DNA from: Brachyhypopomus gauderio
Taxonomy: Eukaryota; Chordata; Actinopteri; Gymnotiformes; Hypopomidae
NCBI RefSeq assembly: GCF_052324685.1
Contig: NW_027506901.1
Location: forward strand, 566,001 to 630,000
Direction of reading: 5' to 3'
DNA length: 64,000 nt
The translations under genes were made by a program, and so were the position numbers. Numbering within the stretch: the first letter of the stretch is position 1; the number at the start of each line of letters is the position of its first letter. Below the pieces are notes generated by a model. The model searched no databases and was not told the DNA's origin. It saw nothing but the letters and a program-made list of their open reading frames with translations. Of the stretch, positions 31,401-42,463 are shown in pieces.

Positions 31401-32537
31401 GCTCACTCCGTCTGATGGGGGGTGAGTAGTTAATGATCAGCTCACCCCGTCTGATGGGGGGTGAGTAGTTAATGAAGGATCAGAGCTCACCCCGTCTGAT
31501 GTGGGGTGAGTAGTTAATGAAGGATCAGAGCTAACTCCGTCTGATGGGGGGTGAGTAGTTAATGAAGGATCAGAGCTCACACCGTCTGATGGGGGGTGAG
31601 TAGTTAATGAAGGATCAGAGCTCACACCGTCTGATGGGGGGTGAGTAGTTAATGAAGGATCAGAGCTCACACCGTCTGATGGGGGTGAGTAGTTAATGAT
31701 CAGAGCTCACTCCGTCTGACAGGGGGTGAGTAGTTAATAATCAGAGCTCACTCCATGTGATGGGGGTGAGAGTAGTTAATGATCAGAGCTCACCCCGTCT
31801 GATGTGGGGTGAGTAGTTAATGAAGGATCAGAGCTCACCCCGTCTGATGGGGGGTGAGTAGTTAATGAAGGATCAGAGCTCACTCCGTCTGAGGGGGGGT
31901 GAGTAGTTAATGATCAGAGCTCACACTGTCTGATGGGGGGTGAGTAGTTAATGAAGGATCAGAGCTCACTCCGTCTGATGGGGGGTGAGTAGTTAATGAA
32001 GGATCAGAGCTCACTCCGTCTGATGGGGGGTGAGTAGTTAATGATCAGAGCTCACTCCGTCTGATGGGGGGTGAGTAGTTAATGATCAGAGCTCACCCCG
32101 TCTGATGGGGGGTGAGTAGTTAATGAAGGATCAGAGCTCACCCCGTCTGATGTGGGGTGAGTAGTTAATGAAGGATCAGAGCTCACTTCGTCTGATGGGG
32201 GGTGAGTAGTTAATGATCAGAGCTCACTCCGTCTGATGGGGGTGAGTAGTTAATGATCAGAGCTCACTCCGTCTGATGGGGGGTGAGTAGTTAATGATCA
32301 GACTTCACCCTGTCTGATGGGGGGTGAGTAGTTAATGAAGGATCAGAGCTCACTCTGTCTGACGGGGGTGAGTAGTTAATGATCAGACCTCACCCCGTCT
32401 GATGGGGGGTGAGTAGTTAATGAAGGATCAGAGCTCACACCGTCTGATGGGGGGTGAGTAGTTAATGATCAGAGCTCACCCCGTCTGATGGGGGGTGAGT
32501 AGTTAAGGATCAGAGCTCACTCCATCTGACGGGGGTG
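28492..32537. repeat. Large minisatellite (45-bp and about 38-bp unit classes), over 4 kb
   Basis: About 95 tandem units. The long form is 45 bp and contains GATCAGAGCTCACTCCGTC, TGATGGGGGGTGAGTAG and TTAATGAAG. The short form lacks the GAAG-containing segment, so AATGATCAGAGC joins directly. Variants (CACACC, CACCCC, CATGTGATG, GACAGGGGG) recur in blocks of several units, so higher-order duplications built the array. The 45-bp length keeps all frames open, giving spurious repeated peptides (SSDPSLTTHPPSDGV on the minus strand). I do not consider it a gene. Confidence 0.95.
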
Positions 32538-32659
32538 AACAGGGCAAATACACTGTAAGATGTTCTTAGTGAAGCAGTGTAGGTGTAAGATACATGTTAG
32601 CGATGAGTGTGGACTTCAACTTTTCTAGATCTTCCACTGATCCTTCTGACCTTGTGCAG

Positions 32660-32850
32660 GTATCGTTGGCATTGGTGCAGTTATTGGTGGAGTTGTGTTG
32701 ATGTATTATGTAACAAGAAATGTGGTCGTCTTGAGCAACAGTATGTTAACACTGACCTGTGAAATGAGTTGGTATGAAGTTGTGATGCAGATAAGATTCC
32801 TCATCTCATCATTGTCAGAGCTGCACAAAGATTGCTCAATACAACCATGA
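32660..32850 (+). pseudogene. Membrane-segment exon relic, copy 3
   Basis: After a TGTGCAG acceptor, a phase-1 frame reads GIVGIGAVIGGVVLMYYVTR and stays open for 62 codons to a TGA at 32848-32850. It is the counterpart of the relics upstream of C1q genes 1 and 2 and has the same orientation relative to its C1q gene. The hydrophobic glycine-rich start resembles a transmembrane exon of an Ig-type or MHC-type membrane protein, but the parent gene is not identified and the later residues may be non-coding. Confidence 0.45.
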
Positions 32851-33214
32851 AATGAAACACAGAACACATCTGAAAATCATTCACAGTAACTATTGACTAA
32901 TTATGATTCAATTATAACTATTACTCTTATCTCTGGTGTTCCCATTTATTAGAATGTTTTGGAAATCTTTGAAATTATTCACATACATTTAATAATATGC
33001 AAGATACAATTTTGCAATTAAGATAACTCACACAGCATGTAGATAAACCTCATGCTGATAACATACTGAATTTTTGTAAGATCTGACCAAGAGGAAAGGT
33101 TACACAAAGGTGTTTCATAAACATAAATGATGTTGATGCTTCACGCATGAAACTGCAAGTGTACTGCAGAGGGATAGATTCATAGCTTAATGAGACTTAC
33201 GGACGTTACTAAAC

Positions 33215-33382
33215 GTTACATGTGCAATAACCATAACTGTTTACAACTACATACATTGCATATATATTTATACTCTTTATTTATTTCTCTTGTATACCTG
33301 TATTTTATATATGGAACTATTCTCTGCTGCTGTAACAATGCAAATTTCCCCGCTGAGGGATTAATAAAGGATTATCTTATCT
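33215..33382 (+). mobile_element. LINE/retroposon 3' fragment in the C1q gene 3 upstream region
   Basis: The insert GTTACATGTGCAATAACC...GGATTATCTTATCT interrupts sequence conserved with the other two C1q upstream regions. Flanking TAAAC pentamers (33210-33214, 33383-33387) are a possible TSD. It contains TTTCCCCGCTGAGGGATTAA and an ATAAAGGATTATC end, a common fish retroposon 3' end. Confidence 0.65.
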
Positions 33383-33594
33383 TAAACCTTCTGCAAAGAA
33401 AGAAGACATTTGAAGACCAGTGACCTCCTAGAAGCTGCAGGATCAAACAGGTGGACTCCTCCACTTCAGGGTTCCTCCTGTAGGAAAGCAAATGTGGTAA
33501 GAAGCATCACTGCCTTATTTGGCAGTGTAACAAAGGAGGAAGTGTGAGTGGCCTCATCATGGTAAGATCTGAGAACTGCTCATCTCAGTAGGTG

Positions 33595-33600
33595 TATAAG
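33595..33600 (+). promoter_or_regulatory. TATA box of C1q gene 3
   Basis: TATAAG in GGTGTATAAGAAGAGCAG, about 40 bp before the ATG at 33641. The arrangement is the same in the two minus-strand paralogues. Confidence 0.65.
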
Positions 33601-33640
33601 AAGAGCAGTTTATCTCCACACACTGAGAGAGGTGGTCAAG

Positions 33641-36600
33641 ATGAAGAGAAGTGCTGTTGTAACTCTACTGCTGCTGGTCCACAACAGCCTGCAGGAAGCT
33701 GAAAGTGCTGAAGCTTTAAAGCCAACAAACCTCCCTACTGAGTTGAAGCAGCTTAGAGACACTGTGTACCAGCAAGGAACCGCTCTGATGGAGCTGAAGA
33801 CGGAGATGAAATACATGCAGCAGGAAAACACGGGTAAGAGTGATTTGTGTTGTTGTCTCTTACTACAGTACAATTGGCATAAGGAACTGTCAATATGGAG
33901 TATGACAATGAAGGTGTGGCCTGTCTGAAAAGATCGGGTTTGTTTTTTAGCTCTGCTTTATAAATAAAAATGCTATTTCAGTCTTGTTAGCTTCACTGCT
34001 AGCTTGACTGAGGTGGGGTTGCTGATTGGCAGGTCATCAAGGGCATCCACCGACATCATCCTGGTGGTGGGGGGGGGGGGGGGGGGGGGTGTCAGTTAGC
34101 TGGATAGAATTGGAGGTGGCCAACACCTGGAGAAAACTGGGTAAAACTGGGTTAAACTGGGCTAAACTGGGCTTTAACAGTGTGTGTGGGTGTGTGCCTC
34201 ATGCTCTAATTATTTTGTCAAGTGAGCTCAAGCAATATTATTAAGTTATTGATAACTTCCACTTTTTTTTTTAGATTTGAAGACCAAATTGACAAGACAG
34301 ATAAAAAAAATCAAAGCACTTGAGACTAAGATGGAAACCATGAACAAAGATATTTCAGGTAATGAAAGTAGATACTCAATTCAATAAATGTTTAAATGTG
34401 TACATAATGTAAAAACTGGACAATAGTAACATATCTAGACTCTAAATCACACTCATTCAAATCTCTTAAAACACTTTTTTTTATCAAGGTGGAAGGAAAA
34501 ACACACACTAACGCACCAGTCTGACATCCATTTTTTTTAAACATTCTATTTCAAATAAACTTACTGGATTGTAATGTGTATTTGTTTTGGATCTAAAGGA
34601 ATTCCACCTGGTTGGAGTTCTCTATTCTGTTGTTTAAAGTATGCATTACTACTGTGTAATACAGAGGCTTGTGTGTTCCATAGAATAGAGTGAACAGTGA
34701 AATACAGTTCAGCATTTCTTCATTAAGGCAGCAATTAGGAAAAAAAACTACATGTGAAAAACAAAACAGTATAGTATACTTCAAAATATTTAAGGAATAT
34801 TTACAATATAAGACAATATAAAATATGAAATATACACTCACCCGCCACTTTATTAGGTACACCTTGCTAGTACCGGGTTGGACCCCCTTTTGCCTTCAGA
34901 ACTGCCTTAATCCTTCATGGAAGATTCAACAAGCTACTGGAAACATTCCTCAGAGAGTCTGGTCCATATCTGAGATGATTTGCGCTTTATGACATGGCGT
35001 GTTATCCTGATGGTAGTATCCATCAGAAGATGGGTACACTGTGGTCATAAAGGGATGGACATGGTCAGCAACAATACTCAGGTAGGCTGTGGTGTTGACA
35101 TGATGCTCAACTGGTACTACTGGTACTAAAGAGATGGTCTTCTGCATGCCTCGGTTGTAACGACTGGTTATTTGAGTTGCTCTTCCCGTTCTATCAGCTC
35201 AAACCAGTCTGGCCATTCTACTCTGATCTCTGGCATCAACAAGGCATTTGCACCCACAGAACTGCTGCTCACTGGATATTTTCTCTTTTTTGGACCATTC
35301 TCTGTAAACCCTAGAGATAGTTGTGTGTGAAAATCCCAGTAGATCAGCAGTTTATGCAATACTCAGACCAGCCCGTCTGGCACCAACAACCATAACACGT
35401 TCAAAGTCACTTAAATCACCTTTCTTCCCCATTCTGATGCTCGGTTTAAACTGCAGCAGATTGTATTGTCTACATGCCTGAATGTTTTGAGTTGCTGCTA
35501 TGTGATTGGCTGATTCAACATTTACGTTAATGAGTAGTTGGAGAGGTGTACCTATTAATGTGGCCGGTACGTGTACATACAAATACAGTATATGGCACAG
35601 GTCTCAAACTCCAGGCCCACAGGCCAAATGTGGCCCGCTGTGTCATTTTATGTGGCCCATGAGAGCTTAAAAAGCCTAACTGTCCAAAAGTGCAGTGACC
35701 AAAAACTACATTTCCCACAATTATACTACCTGCAAAGTGATGGCATCTCGACACTGCAGTGTTTCCATATAGATGCAATTTTCACAATAAGTGTAATTAA
35801 GAAATATAAATAATGTCCAGGAAAAGAAACACTGAAGCAGATAGAAGGGTGTTTCATGAAAGATGCGAAAGTGAATAAATGTTTGTGCTTCAAGGAGAAA
35901 AAACTATATGTCTTTTGTGTTATGAAGCGGTGGCGTTTATCAAAAAGTACAATCAACGTCGGCATTTTGAGACCAAACACGGAGCTAAGTATGCCAAAAT
36001 TAGACATCAAGAAAAACAACAAATTGCCAAAGAATTAAAAGGCAAACTGCGATCACAACACAATGTATTCGTGAAAGCCACTACCAAAACCACAAATCAT
36101 GCAGCAATAAAAGCTAGCTTTATTGTAGCCCGCGCTTAAAGTCTTTTTCAGGGGAAGCATTTTTGAAGCACAATTGCTATTTTCACAGTTATTTAATATT
36201 TCAAGTTTTGAACAAAGTAAATGTGATATCCTTGATGTTATTTTTCTTTATTCACTTGGATAAAGATAGTAATGTGGGTTTCATAACCTAACAAATTAAA
36301 AGGATTTATGTTATAATAACAGAGCAACAAGCAAACATTTTTTTTACATCTATTACTTGAATAAGTAATAGATTCAGAGGTATTTAACATTAAGGAGTAG
36401 GTACATTTATAAGTTTCATATGGCCCTCTGTGGGCAACGATTATACTGATGTGGCCCGCGGTGAAAATGAGTTTGACAGCCCTGGTATGAGTTTGACACT
36501 CCTGGTATATGGACTAGGAGATAACGTAATTAACGTGACATGTACAACACGGCCTGCTGTGTGATACAGAGGCTGGTGTGTTCCATGCTTTGCTGTGTCC

Positions 36601-37240
36601 AGCATCTCTGGTTCTGTTTCTTTAGAACAGTCATCAGCCAATCAGGGTGAAGTGGAGAAACTGAAGAAAACAACTGCAGGTGAAACACGAAACATTAACA
36701 AATGAACAAAGCTGAGCACCACAAACCCCATGATTCTCATTCACGAAACATTAACAAATGAACAAAGCTGAGCACCACAAACCCCATGATTCTCATTCAC
36801 GTGTCAAATTTGTTTTAAATTTATAACAGCTCTGGCCAAAAGGCTTACTGTCAGTGAGGGCACTGTGAAGAAAATGAGGAAATTCATAGGTAAGACAACA
36901 ACCAAACGAGCACTTCCTCCATTTCACCTGTAGATGGTGTGGTTACTGATCTTGGTGGTCTGGGAACCGATCCTGTAACCGGAGGGTCGTGGGTTTCCTG
37001 ACCATAACTGAAGTGCCTTTAAAGCACTTAAACCCCAACTACTCCCCGGGTGACGGGCGCATGTGTGTGTGTGTGTGTATACCACAGTCCCCAAGTGATC
37101 ACTAGTGTGTGTGTGTGTGTGTGTGTGTGTACCACAGCCCCCGGGTGATCACTAGTGTGTGTGTGTGTGTGTGTGTGTGTACCACAGCCCCCGGGTGATC
37201 ACTAGTGTGTGTGTGTGTGTACCACAGCCCCCGGGTGATC

Positions 37241-37288
<48 letters not shown>

Positions 37289-38325
37289 CACAGCCCCCGG
37301 GTGATCACTGCTCAAACACAGTGTTTTCACTGTACAGATGGGTAAATGCGGAGGACTAATTTTGATTGGGGTGTAAATCACAATTGGCAAAAATGGCAAT
37401 TTACTGGTAACTGACCTTGGCCTCTTCTGTGTGTTCTCAGAGAAACCACAGGTGGCATTTTCAGCAACACTGTCTGGCTCTGTTGGACCACTCAATTCTC
37501 TGACCACCCTGATTTACAGTAAAGTCTTCACCAACATTGGCGACAGTTACAACTCGGCTACAGGTACAAACAGGAACAAGTCACGTACTACTTTATGAAT
37601 TAACATACAGCAAACATGAACAAAACAAGTAACAATTATTGAACAGGGGTGGGTTTCCCGAAACGTTTGTAGCGCTAAGTACTTCGTAACCTCGTATGAA
37701 ACGTACGAGGTTAAGAAGTACTTAGCACTACGAACGTTTCGGGAAACCCACCCCAGACTAGTTACAACGCAGCACCTGTTTAACATCTACAAATCTGTAA
37801 TCAACTCTATATGATGATCAAGTAAGTCTTGTGGTAAACACATCAAATACAGCATTCCCTAAGAGTCAACATGTTCTTCTAAAACATGACAGACTAACCG
37901 TCATTGGTAAAAACATCAAGAACAGTAAAAACTTTTGAAGAAATAGTATAATGTCGGACTGAAGGAATAATACTAATGTTGTTAATGAAAATGAATGTCC
38001 TCTATATACCTGTAACTCTGCGTGTCTCACCACAGGGGTCTTCACAGCCCCGGCTGCAGGCGTGTACTATTTCAGATTCACCGCCTGTGGAGGTTCCATT
38101 GGGCATTACTCCGGCGTTAGCATGTACAGAAACCAGGAGAGGCTGACAAACCTATATGAGTACAACAACAGTGGCTACGTCCAGTATATCTCTGGTGGTC
38201 TCACATTGCAGCTGGACAAAGGAGACACGGTGGACATGCGCATTCAAAGCAGCCACAAGCTTTACGACGACTCCTACAATCGCAACACCTTTAGCGGGTT
38301 TCTGCTCTTCCCAACGGCTGCCTGA
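33641..38325 (+). CDS. Secreted collagen-less C1q-domain protein, paralogue 3 (6 exons, 267 aa)
   Basis: Exons: 33641-33833, 34275-34358, 36626-36679, 36830-36889, 37441-37563 and 38036-38325. They total 804 nt, with GT/AG phase-1 junctions throughout. Exon 1 encodes the signal peptide ([16 protein letters not shown]) and stalk start. Exons 2-4 are short helical pieces ([45 protein letters not shown]). Exons 5-6 encode the C1q domain from about residue 132 ([19 protein letters not shown], then [44 protein letters not shown]), ending AA-stop. It has one coiled-coil exon fewer than paralogues 1 and 2 and a more divergent C-terminal half. Introns 2-5 have been enlarged by a Tc1-like and a hAT element, a GT-rich repeat and a palindromic MITE. 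It lies inverted with respect to the other two. Confidence 0.85.
34071..34089 (+). repeat. Poly-G run in C1q gene 3 intron 1
   Basis: About 19 consecutive G with only short interruptions nearby. It could form G-quadruplex structure and is a likely assembly-sensitive spot. Confidence 0.7.
34831..35578 (-). mobile_element. Tc1/mariner-like element relic in C1q gene 3 intron 2
   Basis: The inverted ends are TACACTCACCCGCCACTTTA on the left and, from the right, TGTACACGTACCGGCCACAT. Both continue into a TAGGTACACC-type box and are flanked by TA. On the minus strand, pieces of a Tc1-type transposase are readable: [20 protein letters not shown] (N-terminal helix-turn-helix), a second DNA-binding part near 35340-35170, and [20 protein letters not shown] (second catalytic Asp) near 35030-34970. 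The central region with the first Asp is deleted and frames are broken. Confidence 0.75.
35596..36504 (+). mobile_element. hAT (Charlie-like) relic in C1q gene 3 intron 2
   Basis: The flanking octamer is GTATATGG on both sides (35588-35595, 36505-36512). The ends are CACAGGTCTCAAACTCC and, from the right, CAGGAGTGTCAAACTC. Inside, 35879-36139 encodes [20 protein letters not shown] and [14 protein letters not shown], the N-terminal Cys/His finger of GTF2IRD2/ZBED5-like hAT transposases. It then stops, with the rest of the transposase deleted. A partial second terminus (GAGTTTGACAGCCCTGG) precedes the right end. Confidence 0.8.
36684..36802. repeat. 56-bp direct duplication in C1q gene 3 intron 3
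   Basis: Two nearly perfect head-to-tail copies of a segment beginning CGAAACATTAACAAATGAAC and ending TGATTCTCATTCAC. Confidence 0.85.
36955..37372 (-). repeat. Dispersed fish repeat with (GT)n blocks, in intron 4 of C1q gene 3
   Basis: Four to five cassettes of a GT run followed by ACCACAGCCCCCGGGTGATC, ending with ACAGATGGGTAAATGCGGAG. It is the inverted counterpart of the repeat at 7912-8126. The GT-run cassettes have been tandemly amplified. Confidence 0.75.
37646..37754. mobile_element. 109-bp near-perfect palindrome (fold-back MITE) in the last intron of C1q gene 3
   Basis: The left arm starts GGGGTGGGTTTCCCGAAACG and the right arm is its reverse complement, ending CGTTTCGGGAAACCCACCCC. 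The two arms pair over nearly their full length around a centre near ATGAAACGTACGAG. Too short for coding. Structure typical of a fold-back MITE. Confidence 0.8.
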
Positions 38326-38390
38326 CCACTGAAATGTGAAGCAGGATCCCACATTACAAAAATATCACCTCTCAATCTGTGAAGAAATCT

Positions 38391-38396
38391 AATAAA
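38391..38396 (+). terminator. Polyadenylation signal of C1q gene 3
   Basis: AATAAA, 66 bp downstream of the stop codon at 38323-38325. It is the first match after the coding region. Confidence 0.6.
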
Positions 38397-38399
38397 CAC

Positions 38400-38975
38400 T
38401 GTGGGAATTTTATTAAGTTTAATTAAAGATCATCATGATGTTGATTATAAGCTTAACTATGCATTAATAAAGTAAATGGTTAACTAATATTGTTCTGCAG
38501 AAAACTAGATTGTGGGGTGAATGAAAGTACAAGAAAATAGTTGAGCTAGGACATGGTGTTACTGGCAGAGCACACACTCTCTTTCTGATAAGGTAGCAGG
38601 TGTGAGTATCTATTGTGGGGGCTACTCTCATGGAGACAAAAGACTCTGTGAGAACTTAGTTTAGTCAGAGCTGCATTTGGCGTGATACAGATAGTTTGTG
38701 TGTGCTTGTGCTGCTCCCCAAAGATCTTTGTAAGCTTTAATAAATGTTTCAAGGTTAAAAGACTGAACTCTGGTGTTTATTTTACATTAAACGATCACGC
38801 TGCAACACCTACCTGCAAAAAATGTTTGGTGCTTTGTCGACAGAAAGAATCTGAATGGAGCCTTGTGTTATTCAGACAGGCTTACTGCAAGACTACCTAG
38901 ACACACGAGGTCTTGCGGTCAGAGATGATGGTAAATGCAAAGTTATCAGTTATAAAAACGTTCAGCAGCACGTGA
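38400..38975. other. 3' flank of C1q gene 3
   Basis: Non-coding, AT-rich, with no motif I recognise. Confidence 0.4.
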
Positions 38976-38983
38976 GCTGGGAC

Positions 38984-40144
38984 TAGGCCTGTGTTGAAAA
39001 AAATCGATTTTCCGATTCAGAATCGATTCGCATAAGATGATCTGATTATCGATTCGTACGTCCAAAGATCGATTTTTTTGTGAACTTTTACCCCCGCCTC
39101 GTCACTGAATTCACGCAGGCGTGCTCGGTCTAACTAACTGTAAAACAACATGGCGTCGGACAGTGACGGTAACGACGATAGTCAAATCGGCAATCTAAAC
39201 AGAAGGACAGTTTATCCAGTGTCAGTGACTATTTACAGTTAGTCCATGTCACTGACAGTTTACCCAGTGTTTTTACAGTTTAAAAAAGTTAAAAATGCTC
39301 TTGTAACGTTGGGCGCAAGGCGATGGACGAGACAGAATCCTTTGCACTTTCCAAATCGTTACGTTTATTACATTTACCGAAGCGCAGACAGCGCACATAA
39401 AACACGTTTACATAGAACATGTGTGACTCAAACAACGAGCACAGGACGCTGCGCGAATGCACAATAAGTAGACAAACCACACAAACCCCACGTGATGACG
39501 AGACGAGCCACAGGTGAGGATTATCACAAGACGCACCTGCACCCACGGAGATACACAGACGCAGACAAGTAGACGCAGACAACGTTAACACGCCCAACAG
39601 GGAGGGGTCGGGGACCGTAACGTGAGAGTTCTGTTCTTATAATCTCACTTTAAAGAAAAATACACGTTTACATTTTATAATTTCAGTTTATTAAGTGTGA
39701 GCACTTTTAAAATAAAAATGCATTTGGTAGCAACAGCTTTTGGGTGACTTCTTAATTATTTCAATCATAATAATAATGCACTGGTTAGTGTCCCAGTAGG
39801 AGTCCACTGTTGCAAATAGACACCTCAAAGATGTCCTCTGTTTATTGTCCTGGATTACCTTTCTTGAAGGTAGATTTATGATTACCCTTTTCACCAGTGT
39901 TCCAGCCATCAGTAACTACCAACTACCAGTAACTATTTGCTGATTAATATTGATATAATACTAGTTTTAACATGTTGCTTCTGTACATAGTCAGGAAACA
40001 GCTCAAATAAATACATTTTTAATAACACTAAAGCCCGAATTGGATCAAATCAATTAAATCGGATTAAATCGAAATAAATCGATTCTTAATCTTCAGAATC
40101 GGAATCGGATCGATTCTTGGAATTTGAATCGATACCCAGCCCTA
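38984..40144. mobile_element. hAT element with perfect 8-bp TSD GCTGGGAC
   Basis: The ends are TAGGCCTGTGTTGAAAAAAA and, from the right, TAGGGCTGGGTATCGATTC. GCTGGGAC occurs at 38976-38983 and 40145-40152. Both subterminal regions are full of ATCGATT/GAATCG words. There is no transposase, so it is non-autonomous. Confidence 0.9.
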
Positions 40145-40429
40145 GCTGGGACTCAATTTAGGTGTTCCAGCGCCCCTAAACAATCAGCTAGTGCAGACCT
40201 GGGCAAACTACGGCCCGCGGGCCACATCCGGCCCGTTGTGCGTCCCTGTCCGGCCCACGAGAGGCCAATCATAAATTTAACAAATATCTATGTCGTGCGT
40301 GCAATACAACTGTGACGTTTTTATTTTGAAAGCGCTATGTTTTTGTTAATTCCGTGTGGATGTACGTGCTTGTGTGTGAGCTGTGCAAGAAACACTAAGT
40401 GATCAGCGACAAGTTAAGGCAAAATCACT

Positions 40430-40752
40430 TTCGCGAGTGAACGTAGCGCGCGACTCCGCACCCCTCGCACAAACCCCCACAAACGGCGGAACATTTACGT
40501 AACAAATTATAATTGTGAATTGTGTTCCAGGTTTGAAAAGTGCTGGAATGTTGGCTAAAGTACTTGAAAATGCTTGAAATTGTAACTGTATTTCGATTCA
40601 CAACAAATAGCTGACTGTACAGGGGGTATTCTAGAAAGCGGATTCAGTGAAGAAACTGGGTAAGTAAACTCAGAGTTAACGAAAACTCAGGGTTTTCCGT
40701 TCCAGAAACCGAGAGAGAACCTGAGTCAGCTGGGAAATATTGAAATGGACCT
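40430..40752 (+). mobile_element. Family Y MITE-like element, left part (copy 2)
   Basis: ACTTTCGCGAGTGAACGTAG through GGTTTGAAAAGTGCTGGAAT and GAAATGGACCTTGAAAGTG parallels copy 1 at 27530. A smaller repeat (GTATTCTAGAAAGCGGATTC, 40624-40735) interrupts it, and the LINE at 40762 then cuts it off. Its right end may be the Y terminus at 47450-47533, which has the expected orientation. Confidence 0.6.
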
Positions 40753-40765
40753 TGAAAGTGCCATA

Positions 40766-40803
<38 letters not shown>

Positions 40804-40942
40804 TTCCATTTGTATAGCGCCTTTCAAGATGCTCAAGGACGCTTTCCAGATGCAAAAACCAAAATACGCAAACAAACAATACAAAAAAAATACAAAAAAC
40901 AGGCAACACCAATACAAACAGATTAAATAAATTGAAGCCGGG

Positions 40943-42460
40943 CTAGGATGAAGAGTTTAGGTGAAAATATTGAGAAAACAGGTGAGTTTTTAGCTGTGTT
41001 TTGAATGAATTGAGAGATGAAGAGAGACGGAGGGATGGCAGGAGAGAGTTCCAAAGTGTTGGGGCAGCCACACTGAATGATCGACCCCCCATAGTGCTTA
41101 ACTTATACCTAGGAACAACAAGGAGCCCGGTGTCAGAGGAATGCAGTCTACGTGGTGGGACATAATGGTGGAGGAGGTTGGCCAGATATAAGGGTGCCGC
41201 ACCAGCGAGTGTTTTAAATGTAAGCACTAGGAGTTTATACTGGATACGCAGGTGTACAGGGAGCCAGTGGAGACGTTCTAATACTGGTGTTATATGCTCG
41301 TATTTTCTGGTTTGAGATAAAAATACTGAAGGGGTCGAAGGGATTTAGAGGGAAGCCCATAGAGGAGAGAGTTACAGTAATCTAACTTTGAGGTAATGAG
41401 TGCATGCACCAGGATCTCAGCAGATTTTGGAGAAAGATGTGGGCAGAGGCGGGAGATATTGCGAAGTTGTAAAAAGGCAGATTTACTAAGTGAGCGTATA
41501 TGTGGTTCAAACGACAGAAATGGATCAAACAAGACTCCGAGGTTACGGGCTGTAGGTGATGAGTCAATTTGAGTATCATCAACAGAGAGGGATGTATTGG
41601 CAAGGGACTGGACCACAGATTTAGTATCGATGACAAGATACTCGGTCTTATGAGCATTTAATTGGAGGAAGTTGGAGCGCAACCATAGGTTGAGTTCTCT
41701 GATACACTTGGTAATGGATGGAGGTGGGAAGGGGCCAGATGGTTTAAAACTAATATAAAGCTGGGTGTCATCAGCATAGAAATGAAAGTTTAACCCATAT
41801 TGGCGTATCAAGTTACCAAGAGGCAGAATATAGATGGTAAATAGCAGTGGACCAAGTACAGAGCCCTGGGGGACACCGTGAGAAAGAGGGGATAGGTCTG
41901 ATTTGCAGTTACCCAGTCGAATGAATTGACATCTGTTTGATAAATAGGAAGTGAACCAGGAAATGACTACCAAAGAGACCTAAATCACCAAGCCGTGAGA
42001 GGAGAGTTGTATGATTAACAGTGTCAAAGGCAGCAGTAAGATCAAGGAGTAGAAGAATGGATGCGTAGCCTTTGTCAGAAGAAAGAAGATCATTAAGTAC
42101 GTAAATGAGTGATGTCTGTGCTATGCTGAGCACGGAAACCAGACTGAAAGATCTCGAAGAGATCATTAGAAGACATGAACTGGAGTAACTGGGAGGCAAC
42201 AACACATTCTAGAATTTTTGATAGAAATGGGAGGTTTGATATCAGTCTATAATTGCTTAAAATTGTAGTGTCCAAATTCTGTTTTTTGATAACTGGGGTT
42301 ATGGCAGATGTTTTTAACTCTACAGGAATGTGTCCAGAGGTGAGAGAGAGATTAACTATATGACAGATAGTGGGAGCAAGTGAAGAAACGCCCTGTTTGA
42401 GCAGAAATGTAGGGACAGGATCCAGGATTGAGGTGGTTGACTTGGCGCTGGTGAGATGTC
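40943..42460 (-). pseudogene. LINE (second family) reverse transcriptase
   Basis: Reading from 42460 down: HLTSAKSTTS, LDTTILSNYRLISNLPFLSK, FQSGFRAQHSTD, LLDLTAAFDTVNH (motif A), [14 protein letters not shown] (motif B), [15 protein letters not shown] (catalytic ADD), LITSKLDYCNSLLYG and a C-terminal SVAAPTLWNSLLPSLR...FKTQLKTHLF ending at 40943. Frames switch at about 42100, 41980 and 41300, so it is a pseudogene. Confidence 0.8.
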
Positions 42461-42463
42461 TGG

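Noticed and set aside
28738-31670. Repeated open frames coding SSDPSLTTHPPSDGV-type peptides on the minus strand
   Set aside because: They follow from the 45-bp period of a minisatellite, break wherever short units occur, and have no splice or start context.
27180-32537. CRISPR-like array
   Set aside because: Units are directly tandem with no unique spacers, and the context is a fish genome.
37102-37308. Peptides of alternating His-Thr
   Set aside because: Translation of GT/CA microsatellite cassettes.
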